From Tribonema minus (Eukaryota; Sar; Xanthophyceae; Tribonematales; Tribonemataceae), in NCBI GenBank assembly GCA_017506865.1, contig JAFCMP010000547.1, forward strand, positions 744,001 through 808,000: DNA of 64,000 bases, read 5' to 3'. Shown here in pieces: positions 10,501-20,323 of this stretch. The notes below the pieces were generated by a model. The model was not told the DNA's origin, did not search any database, and worked only from the letters and a program-made list of their open reading frames with translations. Both the position numbers and the translations under genes were made by a program. Position 1 is the first letter of the stretch, and every line of letters begins with the position of its first letter.

Positions 10501-13500
10501 CCAGGTTTATATGAACATAGAAACGAATCAAACGATCGTAGAGCTCTAAGTTACAAAGTGTGGTTAGCCGTAAGTGCCTTCCACGTATATATATACACAT
10601 ATACATTGCGCCCCCTACTTCATCTTGAAGTACGCATCGCGCTGACCTGCTCGTGATCGCCGGCTCCCCCTAGGTACCCCGCCAGGTGGTCCAAGAACAG
10701 GCGCGTGGGCAGGGGGTCTTGCGGCCCTCCCGCGAGCATCCCCGACACCAGCAGCAGGCAGGCGCCGGGGGGGTGCGCGGCACCCTCTGGGGGGGACGGC
10801 TGGGGGGGCAGGCCGGGGGGGCACCAAGCCTCAACTGCCATGTCGCCGTCGGCGCGAACTGAGCCGCGCACCGCAACGACGATGCCTGTTGGAAGGTCCT
10901 GTTTGTGTGGAAAAAAGCGCACCAGAAAGAGTGTAAACATAGGGTGTGAGGGCCAGGCTTAAGGTCAGGTTTGGCCGACCACAAACCCCAGGTGAACAGC
11001 TGAGATCCCATTTGATTGGGGAAGAGGGGGCCAGAAAGAGTGTGAAGTATTCGCAAATAGTGTAGAGTAAAAGTAGGTGTCATGCCTAGGTCGGCGCGCA
11101 CTGCTGCAGCAGAGCAATGGCTGGTTGCTTGGAGCCGCGCACCGCAACGGCGATGCGGTGGGTGTGGGCAGGTCCTGCGTGATGACGCAGAAAACAGGAA
11201 TGAGTGCGCTCTTAGGGCTGCGCGTAGCTTGAGGTTTGTACTGTCAGCGAACATTCCATGAGGACGGCTTCACATGGCGTTTCTCAAAAACTTCAACTAT
11301 TGAAGTTGCCCTGCCCACCCCTGTGCTTCGATGCCCGCAGGCAGTCCCTGCTGGGACAGCGCGCCGGCGCCGCAGGCCGCACGTCTCAGCGCCAGCACGG
11401 CTCAACCCATTATCCCCTACTTGAAGTTCGAACCCCTTTAAAACGAACTGCCAGCACTCAGTCTGTTGAAGATGTCCACCTGCCCGCACCGGCACAACAC
11501 ATGCGATCATGGAATTAGCTTGGCCAGGTCAGCCGCTTCACCTCAATTTGAACAGTCTCCCTCAAAAACTTGAGTATTCATAACGCGCACCTGCAACGGC
11601 ACGGCATCGTCGGTCCTGGTATCCCCGTGGCAAGGTTGAGCCGGCCGAAGTCGTCCTCCAGCAGCAGCACAGTCGACCGCTCAACCTCAAGTTGAAATGT
11701 AACTTCAACAATTCAACTTCAACAGTAGTACGCCTGCGCCGGCATGACGTCGGCAGGCGTGGTGTCGGCGGCGAGGTTCAGCCGGCCAGAGTCTTTCTCC
11801 AGCAGCAGCGAGTCGTCGGGCGCGGCAAGTCGCCGCGCGGCACGCCAATGGCCTCGCTTCAACTGCAGGAAACTTTGTACTTCTATAGTAAGTCCAATTT
11901 GCAACGCACACACCTGTGCCGGCATGACATCCGGGGTCGTAGTGTCCGCTGCGAGGTTGAGCCGGCCGGAGTCGTCCTCCAGCAGCAGCGAATCATCAGG
12001 CGCGGCAAAATCGCCGCGCGGCACGCCAATGGCCTCGCTAATGCCGCGCTCATCGCGGTACTCCACGAGTACGCTCGGGCGCAGGCGCATGGTCTTGTAC
12101 AGCGTGCCGATGCAGACGCAGGGGCCGCTGCCGCCCGCGCCGTCGGCGTTCGCCTGCGCGCGCATGTAGCAAAGATAAAGGACGCGTGCGCCCGAAAATT
12201 AGCGCGAATCCAGCGTGAACTGGCGCAGTTGCTTCGTAACACAGCACTCCGTTGTGGATGGCAGACATAAAAGTAGAAGTACACAACTGCCGCCGCCGCC
12301 CGTGCCGTCGGCGTTCGCCTGTGCGCGAATGCAGCGTGGATTAGCGCAGTGACTTCACAACACTCCGTCGTGGGTGGCAGACATGGATGTGTACGACTGC
12401 CGCGCATGTTGCGGTGGTTGGCGAGGGAGTGCCGCTGCCGCCCGCGCTGTCGGCATTCGCCTGCGCGCGAATTGAGCATGAATTAGGGCAGTGAGTTCGG
12501 GACACAACACTCCATTGGGAATGGCAGACATGGGAGTATACGACTGCACGCTGCGGTTGCTGGTGAGGGAGTGCAGAGGAGCGCAGCTGCCACCCGCGCC
12601 GTTGGCGTTTGCCTGCGAGCGAATGCAGCGGCGGATGATGAGAGGACGCGTACACCCGTGAATTAGCGCAGTGACTTCACAACACGCCGTCGTGGGTGGC
12701 AGGCATAGAAGTGTACGACTGCCGCGCATGTTGCGGTGGTCGGCAAGGGAGTGCAACTGCCGCCCGCGCCTTCGGCGTTCGCCTGCGCGCGAATCGAGCA
12801 TGAATTAGTGCAGTGAGTTCGGGACACAACACTCCATTGGGAATGGCAGACATGGGAGTATACGACTGCACGCTGCGGTTGCTGGTGAGGGAGTGCAGAG
12901 GAGCGCCGCCGCCGCCACCCGTGCCGTCGGCGTTTGCCTGCGCAACGTAGGCGCATGCTACCGTCAGGACATGAGGCTGCTGGCGGCAATGGCCACGTGA
13001 ATGAGGTACATGGGAGGGGGGGGAGATGCCATTTGGTTATGTCGTTTACATGTGATCGTCAATGCACATTGAGACACTTGCGAGTTTTCAAAAGACACGT
13101 GTAGATTCTGGTAGCACGCTGGACATCTACAATCTGGGCTTTTTCGAGCCCTCAGCGAGCATCAATACAAAGTACATGGGAGTGCGAGGCCCACGGATAT
13201 TTCATGACAACAGCCAGTAAGATGCAGCGCCGCCATCATCGAGCGCGTCCCAGGGCAAATTGTCGCGCCAGGCGACGCTTGGACTATGAGTCAGTGACTG
13301 TCTATGACGCATAAGAGTTGAAGTATGATGCAGAACAGCCGTTCATTGCTGTGATGAGGCAGAGCTGCACATCAAACGAGTGTTCAGCGACTGTCCACAC
13401 GGCGCATTTGCTGTGAGTGATGATCATCACCATTTCCTGTACTCAGAGCGCAAATCAGCGAGAACGAATACATGCATACATACAGTGCTGGCATACCTGT

Positions 13501-14865
13501 ACGAGCCGTTCGCAGCGCCGCAGCTGATCTCCGCCCCTGCACGAGAAAGGGAAGTTCAAGGCAGTGAGCAATTTACGATTAGTCAACTGCAACTGAACAT
13601 ATTCACAATGGGCTTTACGCCTGGTGTGTCTAGTGGTTTCTAAACGACGAAAGTTCAAAGCGGTGGACAAATCACGAGTCAGCAACTTCAATAGACCACC
13701 TTGAATGAGCCCCAGTTCAAAAGGGCCGTTTGTGCGCGCAGAGCGCTGTCGCGACGTTGCAGCAGCAGCAGCGCTCAACGCATGCGTGACATGGTGACAG
13801 TCGCTGCTCGCATACATGTCAACAAGCATGGCCCTTCAACTCAAAGGCAGGTTTGATGCACCAAGTGACATGACATACTGATGCTGCGCACGTGCCTGCA
13901 TGCACACTGCTTCATCTTCAAGACCTCCGCTTTCGCTACAAAAGTGCATGCGCTGCGAAGTATGCAAAGTGCGCGCCAGGGGCGCTACACTACTTCAGGG
14001 CATCCGCTCTACATTACATACAAACCTTCCGGGCATACATACCCGCAACGCACCAGAGGCGCCCCGCCTTGGCACGATCACACGCATACATTCATATGCT
14101 TGGGCGCTCTAACTCAAATGGTAGTGTACGCAGCGCACCGGAGGCTGCCTCGGCGGCAACACTTCGACCTCAGAGTACCCTCTAACACTACCTACTTCAA
14201 CTTTAAGAGTGCTCTCTTTACATGCATACATACATACTGTGCAGTATACGTACCACAGGCGCTCCGCCTGCGCACACACACACGCGTACCGACTCGCATA
14301 CGTACGCACTGACTCAAACCTTAGTCTCCGCGACGACACACCAGAGACGCACTTGGCCACACTACTTCAACTTCTAGGCATGACCTCAGCGCATCAGCAA
14401 TCCACAGCAAGTCGTACCTCTGGCAGCTACAACACTCTCTCAACAATGGCAACTGCGTGGCATTTGTACACACAGTCTGCCATTTGCCGCTCAGTGGGAT
14501 TCAACAACATGGTTCTTCGAGTGCACATTTCTGAAGGTACTCAGTACATGCAAAGCCTCCATCAAACTGCATCATGTTGAAAGCATTGGCTGCATTGATT
14601 GCTACACATGAGCACTGCGTAGTTTATATACATACCACAGGCGTTCCGCCTCAGCCGCGGCCGCGGCGCGCAGGCGCGCGAGCCGCCGCGCGTAGATGTG
14701 ACTGTACTGCTGCTTGAACTCGCGGCGCCGCAGCGTGAAGCGCTGGTCGTGCGGCGTGTACGTGGCCTCCAGGCGCGCGACCTGCCCCTCCGGGGTCCCC
14801 CCGGACGGCACCTTCTTAAACTTCAATGTTGAGGATGGGGCCAGCGGCTGCAGCACGGACGCCAT
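4531..14865 (-). CDS. POLD2: DNA polymerase delta small subunit (POLD2/p50), seven recognised exons
   Basis: POLD2 is the B-subunit that holds the delta replicative polymerase together. Exons in transcript order: 14865-14636, 12153-11914, 10898-10647, 9928-9764, 8196-7952, 6146-5945 and 4680-4531 (TGA). Colinear family motifs: RFTLRRREFKQQYSHIYARR (exon 1), GTLYKTMRLRPSVL and LLLEDDSGRLNL (2), GIVVAVRGSVRADG and LLLVSGM (3), VVCGNS (4), LPVDIMPGASDASNYMLPQQ and LHPCLLPLASRYPNARLATNP (5; 21-residue run split here), APTAPDTLGCYPF and ECPHVFFAGN (6), VVCVPSF (7). Exon 1 ends in phase 2 (TG of Trp) but exon 2 is read in phase 0, and about 7-10 conserved residues are missing between them. A microexon in the 2.5-kb first intron is likely but was not found. 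Junctions 2-3, 3-4, 4-5, 5-6 and 6-7 keep frame. Almost every exon edge is copied in the neighbouring introns. Confidence 0.92.
4820..5465 (-). repeat. Acceptor-side copies of POLD2 exon 7 (4 copies)
   Basis: Four copies of the exon 7 acceptor and the following 20-40 nt of exon, with acceptors near 4843, 5031, 5271 and 5431 (true acceptor 4680). Each shows a relative of the minus-strand sequence GCGCTGCGCAG|GTGCGCGTGG; two also keep the stretch coding for the conserved VCVPSF region. Spacing is 160-240 nt. Between copies lie TACTTCA/TTGAAGTA-type motifs. Confidence 0.85.
5583..5818 (-). repeat. Donor-side copies of POLD2 exon 6 (2 copies)
   Basis: Two copies (about 5585-5655 and 5740-5815) of the last 60-70 nt of exon 6, the part coding around RFATRLVEG, with a donor-like end. 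They lie just downstream, in transcript order, of the true donor at 5945/5944. Confidence 0.85.
5891..5918. repeat. (CATA)n microsatellite
   Basis: Short run of CATA/ATAC tetranucleotides inside the POLD2 exon 6-7 intron, followed by a GAAGAAGGTAT copy. Confidence 0.8.
6240..7260 (-). repeat. Acceptor-side tandem array of POLD2 exon 6 (7 copies)
   Basis: Seven copies of the exon 6 acceptor plus its first 25-50 nt (coding DSARRLQMLENML). Acceptor positions are about 6290, 6460, 6626, 6773, 6946, 7078 and 7240, against 6146 for the true one. Spacings are 144, 170, 166, 147, 173, 132 and 162 nt. All resemble the minus-strand GCGCCGCCGCAG|CGACAGC. Divergence grows irregularly, and most copies carry frame breaks or lose the exon body. 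Confidence 0.9.
7616..7760 (+). mobile_element. Solo 3' part of a TRIM-family LTR
   Basis: About 145 bp nearly identical to the 3' half of the LTRs at 37.2 and 38.7 kb (from GACTGTTTCTCCACTTGC to TTTCGTCA). It also keeps five bases (GGTTA) that follow the 5' LTR there, so it derives from a 5' LTR with the start of the primer-binding region. It lies in the POLD2 exon 5-6 intron. Confidence 0.85.
7767..7866 (-). repeat. Donor-side copy of POLD2 exon 5
   Basis: One roughly 100-nt copy of the end of exon 5 (coding around GQPLDDILQYTAAAEG) with its GTGCG-type donor, about 185 nt from the true donor at 7952. Confidence 0.85.
8320..9290 (-). repeat. Acceptor-side copies of POLD2 exon 5 (4 copies)
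   Basis: Four copies of the exon 5 acceptor and its first 50-80 nt (coding VAAALPVDIMPGASDASNYM). Acceptors are near 8396, 8570, 9034 and 9272 (true 8196). The block GTCCACGGGCAGCGCCGC recurs in at least three of them. Each copy is followed by a GAGTCGGAGTCA-like intron segment that was copied along with it. Confidence 0.88.
9550..9760. repeat. Donor-side copy of POLD2 exon 4 with degenerate telomere-like stretch
   Basis: 9614-9670 copies the end of exon 4 and its donor (minus-strand GCGGAGCTCGCACAG|GTGAAGCCC; true exon end 9764). Around it, 9550-9605 and 9700-9755 hold degenerate CCCTAA-type units (CCCTAACCCTGA, CCCAACCCTAAGCC). Confidence 0.75.
9955..10038. repeat. Dispersed repeat, copy 1
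   Basis: AT-richer segment with the core ACGAACCAAAAGATAGTAG, then AGGTCTAGGTGACAAAGC and GGTTAGCCGCAAGTGCCTTC. A second copy lies at 10505-10590, and part of it recurs in another gene at 43235-43280. The two POLD2 copies could come from an intron duplication; the third shows the sequence is dispersed. Confidence 0.7.
10193..10236 (-). repeat. Acceptor-side copy of POLD2 exon 4
   Basis: A stretch close to exon 4's inner 5' part (plus-strand GGCGCGGCCGCGCTGTTGC) lies about 270 nt upstream, in transcript order, of the true exon 4. The acceptor itself is poorly kept. Confidence 0.55.
10447..10590 (-). repeat. Donor-side copy of POLD2 exon 3 and dispersed repeat copy 2
   Basis: 10447-10505 duplicates the end of exon 3 with donor (plus-strand CGCATCGCGCTGACCTGCTC and the following ATCTTGAAGTA motif; true donor side 10647). 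10505-10590 is the second copy of the dispersed repeat seen at 9955. Confidence 0.85.
11132..11182 (-). repeat. Acceptor-side copy of POLD2 exon 3
   Basis: Copy of the exon 3 acceptor and first 45 nt. It reads minus-strand ACGCAG|GACCTGCCCACA and continues to GTTGCGGTGCGCGGCTC, as in the true exon starting at 10898. The shared CAG|GACCT border supports the chosen acceptor. Confidence 0.85.
11470..11862 (-). repeat. Donor-side array of POLD2 exon 2 (2 clear copies, 1 remnant)
   Basis: A long copy at 11734-11860 repeats the last 110-120 nt of exon 2 (coding APDDSLLLE, DSGRLNLAADT). A second lies at 11587-11672, and a short remnant near 11470-11490. The first copy lies exactly 180 nt from the true exon end and the reading frame stays open between them; it ends in a GC rather than GT donor. 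Using it would add 60 codons in frame, including a second version of that segment. Confidence 0.85.
12283..12945 (-). repeat. Acceptor-side tandem array of POLD2 exon 2 (5 copies)
   Basis: Five copies of the exon 2 acceptor and its first 35-50 nt (coding ANADGAGGSG) with acceptors near 12313, 12457, 12609, 12781 and 12935 (true 12153). Spacings are 144-172 nt, mean about 156. Intron pieces such as TGAATTAGCGCAGTGACTTC and GACACAACACTCC are copied with them, so the repeat unit spans the junction. Confidence 0.9.
13017..13171 (+). mobile_element. Divergent 5'-truncated retrotransposon tail
   Basis: Old copy of the last 150 bp of the retrotransposon at 20-26 kb. It starts in the stretch coding EMPFG near the C-terminus (GAGATGCCATTTGG) and ends CTGGGCTTTTTCGAGCCC, CAGCGAG, ACAAAGTAC. 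Flanking duplication GTACATGGGAG at 13006-13016 and 13172-13182. It lies in POLD2 intron 1, antisense to the gene. Confidence 0.85.
14031..14370 (-). repeat. Donor-side copies of POLD2 exon 1 (about 4)
   Basis: Copies of the last 20-30 nt of exon 1 and its donor near 14040-14075, 14120-14160, 14250-14280 and 14335-14360. Each looks on the minus strand like GCGCCTCTG|GTGCGT or GCCTGTG|GTACGT. They agree on a GTRYGT donor after CTG/CTSTG, which fixes the end of exon 1 at 14636. Confidence 0.7.
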
Positions 14866-17159
14866 GGCTCGGCGCTCTGTTGCGAGGGCGGCGCGTGCGT
14901 GTGCGGGGTGTACTGCTGGTGGACTGCGGGTGCACTTTAGTTGTACTGTTGGTGTGCTGACCTGGCAGCGAGAGGGAAAGCGCATTGCGGCGGCGGGGTG
15001 AGAATGAACTGAGGTTAAACTGGTGCGCGAGCGCGCGTAAACTGCAGCGCACGCGTGATCATCACGCATGTGATGAACTTTGGCGCATCATCAGGCGAGC
15101 CTGTTTGATGCGCACCGCGTCAGCCCAAGTGTTGGCGGGTATAGACATGGAGCAACTGCGACTACTGTCGCCTTTTGTTCCGTGCTGCCAGAACATCTGG
15201 TGCAAGCGTACGGTGTGTATAAATGAATTTTCGCGCGTGTCGTGTCCACAGCAAGCGTCTGGGACGCCGTATAGTGCAAGCGCAAGTGGTCGTGCTTTTT
15301 GTCACGCGTGCAACACAGTCAGCCACCCTCGGGCTTGTTGGGAGGCGAACTCGAGGGTGTCAGCATGCAGGCGTGTTTCATGGCCTCCGCATTTTGACAT
15401 CAGGGAATGCAGTGTTTTGCGGTTGACAAGGTGCAGTAAAATAGTGCCAACAGCAGCCATTCACTATTGTGTGGCTACCAGTGACACAATCAGCACTGGG
15501 TCGACAAGCGTTTGGCAGCATGTTTCAGAAACTTCGCAGGAGCACCATGACAGCACACACTTGCTTCCAATGCTTTGCTCACGCTTAGGAGATCTCACTC
15601 TGTGCATAACACAGTGCATGTGAGTTGTGCTTGTCGTCGCCCTGCGAGGATAAGGAATTTCATAGCAGCTGCCAATCATTTCTGCCAGCGCAACTGTAAT
15701 GCAGACAGGGCGCCTCTGTGCGTTGCTGTCCTCAAACACGTGCCACCAGAGCGTGCCCTAAGAAAGTTACAGCTTACGGTGAAAGTTCATCGAAGGGGAA
15801 TCTGTCATTCGTCATCTGATGCGTACCAATATCACGCAAGAACAACAGGTTTGTAGTCAAGGACACCGCCCAACAACAACAGATGGTCGGCGAAACCGGC
15901 GCTGTGTACTCTGATGCCTGCGAGTGCAGCATTGGCCAACAACACTTTCGTGAGCGGTGGTGCTGCAATATCGGGCCAAAGAACTCTTGTGATTCAGTAT
16001 CCTACGCCCCAATTTCGAATCACACGAGATCTCAATACTCTGCAGGTGCCGTGTGCTACAGGGGCGCGACATAAAGGTTCAGCGCGTCACAAAGCTGAGC
16101 GCTGCAACAAAGACACGTACGTGCAGGGTCGCTGCCTAGAAACGACGCTCCATTGCGCAGCAGATGAACGATGGTGAGCTTCACTGCACACACCTGGGGG
16201 TGTGCACTGTGATAGCATTCGCACGCAACCATTTTTGGGGCACCTCTGTCTCTGGTCCGAACATCTGGGAATTAGGGTGCCAATAGCATCAGCCATTTGC
16301 TGGTGGCGGTGAAGTAAGTGCCACACAAATTCTCTTTGTCGTCGAGGTGTCAACGTAGGTCGGAAGTCACTTGTTGGGTTGGTGTCCTGCGCAATGAACT
16401 TGTTACTCGCCATGCTCTGTCTATGTACTGTTATACAGATCTGTGTCATGATTGGAAACTGCTACGAGATAGAGCTTCTCAAGTACTGCCCGGTGGCTGC
16501 TTCGACCCACCGTCGGTCCCGGTGTCGGTCCCGACGGCCCGGACGACTCTCGGGCCCGGGCGACCCGGCCGAGCAACGGGCGACACTACAAAAAGAGTAA
16601 CACCAACATCACTTGTGAATAGGAAAGATTGCCAGATTCTCAGATATGGTTAGAGGCAGAGCAGCATGGTGCTCTCCACCTCTCCTGATTGAACGAAGAC
16701 TTGAAGTTTTGCCGTATCCGATCACGTCTGATGGCGTAATCGGATAACTATCTCACCTCTGAGACTTCCACTCCGAGCACCACGGCCGCCACTGATAATG
16801 CTGGCAGCTTGCTTCCAGGTCCTTGGTATCCCAGTATAGCAGTATAGCCCCACGTTCGCCAAACTGCCTCCGGGGTGGAGGGCGCGAAGGTTCAAATGGA
16901 GTTGAACTCTAGAGATCCTGTGTGCTTTCTCAGCAGGCAGGAGGGAGTATCCAGGTACCTGGCTGGCAGGGGCAGGACCTGAGTTGTGCAATTTTGTCTT
17001 TTTTGCTGACTTCACGCTTCAAAGAAGCTCACGCCGCGCACCCACGACACGTGTCATTAGAGGTGCCTTGACGGAGGAAGCGATAGCACGTGGTCGCCAA
17101 TTGCTAATCTACACAAACGGCTACAGGCCACAAGCAGCACGTCGTGTAGCTGCGCGGAG
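14866..17159. other. Divergent intergenic region, nothing recognised
   Basis: 2.3 kb between the start codons of POLD2 (-) and the GxxExxY gene (+). It must hold both promoters. No open frame with recognisable similarity and no RNA gene or repeat array was seen. Confidence 0.5.
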
Positions 17160-18382
17160 ATGTCTCGCAAAGCGCGTCTCCCAACGAAAGTCGAGGTCAA
17201 CGAAGACGCGGCAGTGGACGCTCTCGCCGCGAGGCTGGAACGAGTTGCGATTCGCTACGACAGACCTGTGCTCGAGAACGACATGGCCATTGTGAGCACC
17301 CCAGAAGACCTGAGCGACCTGCTGCCCCATCTCTGCAACGCCATCTTCACCACCCTGGGCACCTGCAACCTGGAGGCCAGCTACCAGAGGGCGCTGTGCT
17401 TCGAGCTCCGCTCGCGCGGCATCAGGGTCACGGAGGAGCTGCCCTTGCCCATCCTGTACGGCGACTGCGAGATTGGCTCTCGCCGACTGGATCTGCTACT
17501 CACTCTGCCCGATGGGAGCCAGGCGATAATCGAGCTCAAGGCCGTGCTGAGCCTGGACTCGAAGCATTTGAAGCAGCTCGAGTACTACTTGGCGCACTGG
17601 TCGCTCGATCTGGGGTTCCTCGTGAACTTCCCGCACGAGCAGGGGTTCCCGGCGGACCACAATGGCGTCTTCACCTCGCAGATTCTGCAGGTGAGCTGCG
17701 CGCGCACATGTTTTGCCCGACCTCAACTTCAACATTGAGGTGCCAGCCTTCACAACAGCAGGAGGTAGCCGCTTGCCTGACAGAGCGCTTGCGGGTGCTG
17801 TCCAGGTTGTCAGAACGAGGCTTGCAGTTCAGTGAGACTGAATTGTCAAGGCATCCAATTGGAGAGCCGATACACCCTCCCTGAGTTGCAAGGCTGCATA
17901 GACGACAAAGCGGGGCACCCCAGTTACTGTTATCAACAGAGGTCGAGCCTTGACGACGGTGATTCGCATAGCAGGGTCACCCCAAGGTTTCTGAAGCATC
18001 GATGTGAATGGGCGCGCACATCGGTGACGCAGCAGAAAATTCCTGACACCCACATAGCTTCTCGAGCGACGTGCCAGCATGCTCTGCACCGAACCCGCGA
18101 ATGTTTACAAAACCCCCCCACCCCCTCCCTCCCCCCACACTATCTGCTTTGCAGGGCAGCGTCAACGTGAGCGACAGGGTCCTCAAGCCGCGTGTGCGCG
18201 ATGCCGTCGCGCAAGTCGTCAAGGTCGCGCGTGTGCAGCCGCTGCTGCCGCCGCCGCCGCCGCCGGCTCCTGCGCCCGCTGCCAGGGCGAAGCGTACTCT
18301 CAAAGTGGTGGCGCCCAAGAAGGCCAGTGCCTCGAAAGCAAAAGACGCGGCACCGTTGCTTGATTGCCTTGCAATGAAGTAG
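17160..18382 (+). CDS. GxxExxY-family protein with basic Pro/Ala-rich tail
   Basis: Exons 17160-17690 and 18155-18382 join in phase 0 (ILQ|GSVNV), giving 252 residues, stop TAG. Residues about 45-165 match the GxxExxY family, which has a PD-(D/E)xK nuclease-like fold and is best known from bacteria: LEASYQRALCFELRSRGI, then LPLPILYG, RRLDLLLTL (candidate acidic residue), IIELKAV (candidate E-x-K), KQLEYYL and LGFLVNFP. In the name motif the expected Gly is Cys (C-N-L-E-A-S-Y). The second exon adds a tail with a run of Pro, then Lys/Ala-rich sequence resembling a DNA-binding or nuclear tail. The intron ends in a C-rich tract and TTTGCAG. The function of the family is not established; whether it is an active nuclease is unknown. 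Its intron has no junction copies. Confidence 0.8.
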
Positions 18383-18399
18383 TTGTGGCTGTGCTACAC

Positions 18400-18615
18400 G
18401 AGCAGCGGCGGCAGCGGCGGCGGCAGCGGCGGCTGCAGCGTTGGCGGCAGCGGCGGCGGCAGCGACGGCGGCCACGAAGGCGGGAGGCGCGGCGGCAGCA
18501 GCAGCAGCAGCGCCATGAAGCGCTGCTGTCGAGCGCAGTGGTTTGTTGTGCTGCAGGACTTGCGGCGGCGGCAGCAGCGTCGCCAGCAGCAGCAGCAGCA
18601 GCAGCAGTGGCGGCG

Positions 18616-18646
<31 letters not shown>

Positions 18647-18655
18647 CGGCAGCGG
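18400..18655. repeat. Trinucleotide-rich tract (GGC/CAG)n
   Basis: Imperfect GGC and CAG repeats just 3' of the GxxExxY stop, giving low-complexity Ala/Gln/Gly/Arg frames on both strands. Probably 3' UTR or spacer rather than coding. Confidence 0.85.
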
Positions 18656-20223
18656 GCACCAGCAGCATTTCCAGTGGCCATTGACGAAACCGACAGGGGC
18701 AGGAGCAGTGCATTGGCCGCTGGCGTCATTCGACAGCGAGTGTGTGGCAGCGGCGTCACCAGCAACAGCGGAGCGGCGGTGTCGCCAAGTGGGCCAGCAG
18801 CAGTCCTTACGAGCAGGCGGTGCCTTGTGCTCCTGCAGTTTGTTGAGAGGCTTAATTGCCCATGTACATACTGGTGGCAAGATGGAGACGGCAGACATTG
18901 CAGCAACACATAACAACCGGACTGATCACAATGGCATTCTGCCCCAACGCAATACTATGTACAGGCGATTCCAGCGCACCGGTGCGGCCGCAATGATGCT
19001 CAAGGGCGCACGCACGCCCATGGCGCCCAAGACCTGTAGTGTACGCTGTTGCTGCAACAGCAATGTAGTGCACGTATGTATCCAACTCAGTACGTAGCTG
19101 TCGATATACATACCCCCCTCACACGCTCAAACGGCACAGGTTGGACACATGACCTCATTGAAATGAACACACATAGGTTTGTCTCAAATGTTCACCTTTG
19201 TCACACTTGAAGTACCTGATTGCCGTGTTTGACGGTCTCATGCTGCAACGTGGTGCCTTGATTTTATGTGCCAGCATGGGGATTGCAGAGTCCCGCATTG
19301 GCATGATATCAGCCACCACCCCAGAAGCGATCGGGAGATTCCCAGACACACAAACAAGGTTCATTGCTCGACATACCATGTTTGAACCGACGCGTATAAC
19401 CGCTTGAGTAAGATTCAGGTAAGGGGGGAGCGAGGTTACCCCTAACCCTAACCTCACTCGCCCTCCCCGGCCCCTCCATCAACGATCACTGCGCAGCAGC
19501 TGAGGAGCACCACGCGGCAGCCGCGCGCACTGCGGAGGGAGGACGGGCGCCGCGTCGGGGACTCTTCCTTTTCAATACAGCGACGAGGCAGTCATGCTCC
19601 TTGACACACACACGCACGTGCTGCTATCGATTAATCTCACACATGGTGGCAAATAGCATGCCGTGATACATAATCACAGCACATGTGACGCTGTGCATTC
19701 GGCGGTCTTTCTGAGGCTCGCGTCAGGCGAGCGGCATCGTGCTCGCACTAGCAGACGGGCATGCAGCATGCTGTTGAAAGTGTAGTCCAGCGCTACATAC
19801 TGACGCCACTCCACGTAATGTCGCACACATAACATTTTGCACCCACCATACAGTGTCAGGCGAAATGATGATGACATCATGATGTGTGACCGTCATAGCA
19901 TCAGCATGGTCTGCAATCAATATGACAGCACAAGCAACGCACCAAAAGCAAACAAGGGGCAGACACCGCAGCTGTGTGGCTCTGTGACAGTGGCCCTTGC
20001 AGCAGCTGTAACATTGACTTCGAGCGAACATCAAATGAAAATTTTGACCGCGCACTCGCATATCCGGGCCTGGAGCATTGTCCCAACGGACCAACTGAAA
20101 CCTTGGCCTGTTGCGCAGCCACAAGGGGCATCTGTATGTGTCCGACCCCTACCGCCACACAACGTGCCTCTTCGCAAGCACATGATCTGATGCCGATATG
20201 TATGCCCCCTCCGTACATGTGCT
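18656..20223. other. Intergenic spacer before the retrotransposon
   Basis: No recognised gene. A short CCCTAACCCTAACC telomere-like stretch lies near 19439-19453. The region ends at the target duplication of the retrotransposon. Confidence 0.5.
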
Positions 20224-20234
20224 AGTACTAATAG
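20224..20234 (+). other. Target site duplication, left (AGTACTAATAG)
   Basis: An 11-bp direct repeat, AGTACTAATAG, immediately left of the retrotransposon, repeated at 25771-25781 on its right. Confidence 0.9.
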
Positions 20235-20322
20235 ACTGTCATACGACATGTAGATTCCTTACAGCTAGATGCCAATCATCTGGGCTTTTTCGCGCCCTGA
20301 GCGAGAATTAATAAAAAGTACT
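20235..20322 (+). repeat. Left terminal direct repeat of the retrotransposon
   Basis: 88 bp identical to the element's own 3' end (25689-25776). It ends AAAAAGTACT, and the ORF's ATG follows at 20324. It could serve as leader or promoter, or be the tail of another copy joined head-to-tail. Confidence 0.9.
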
Positions 20323-20323
20323 C

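Noticed and set aside
18140..18916. 258-codon minus-strand ORF and overlapping plus-strand ORFs
   Set aside because: Products of trinucleotide repeats next to the GxxExxY gene; Ala/Leu/Cys low complexity only.
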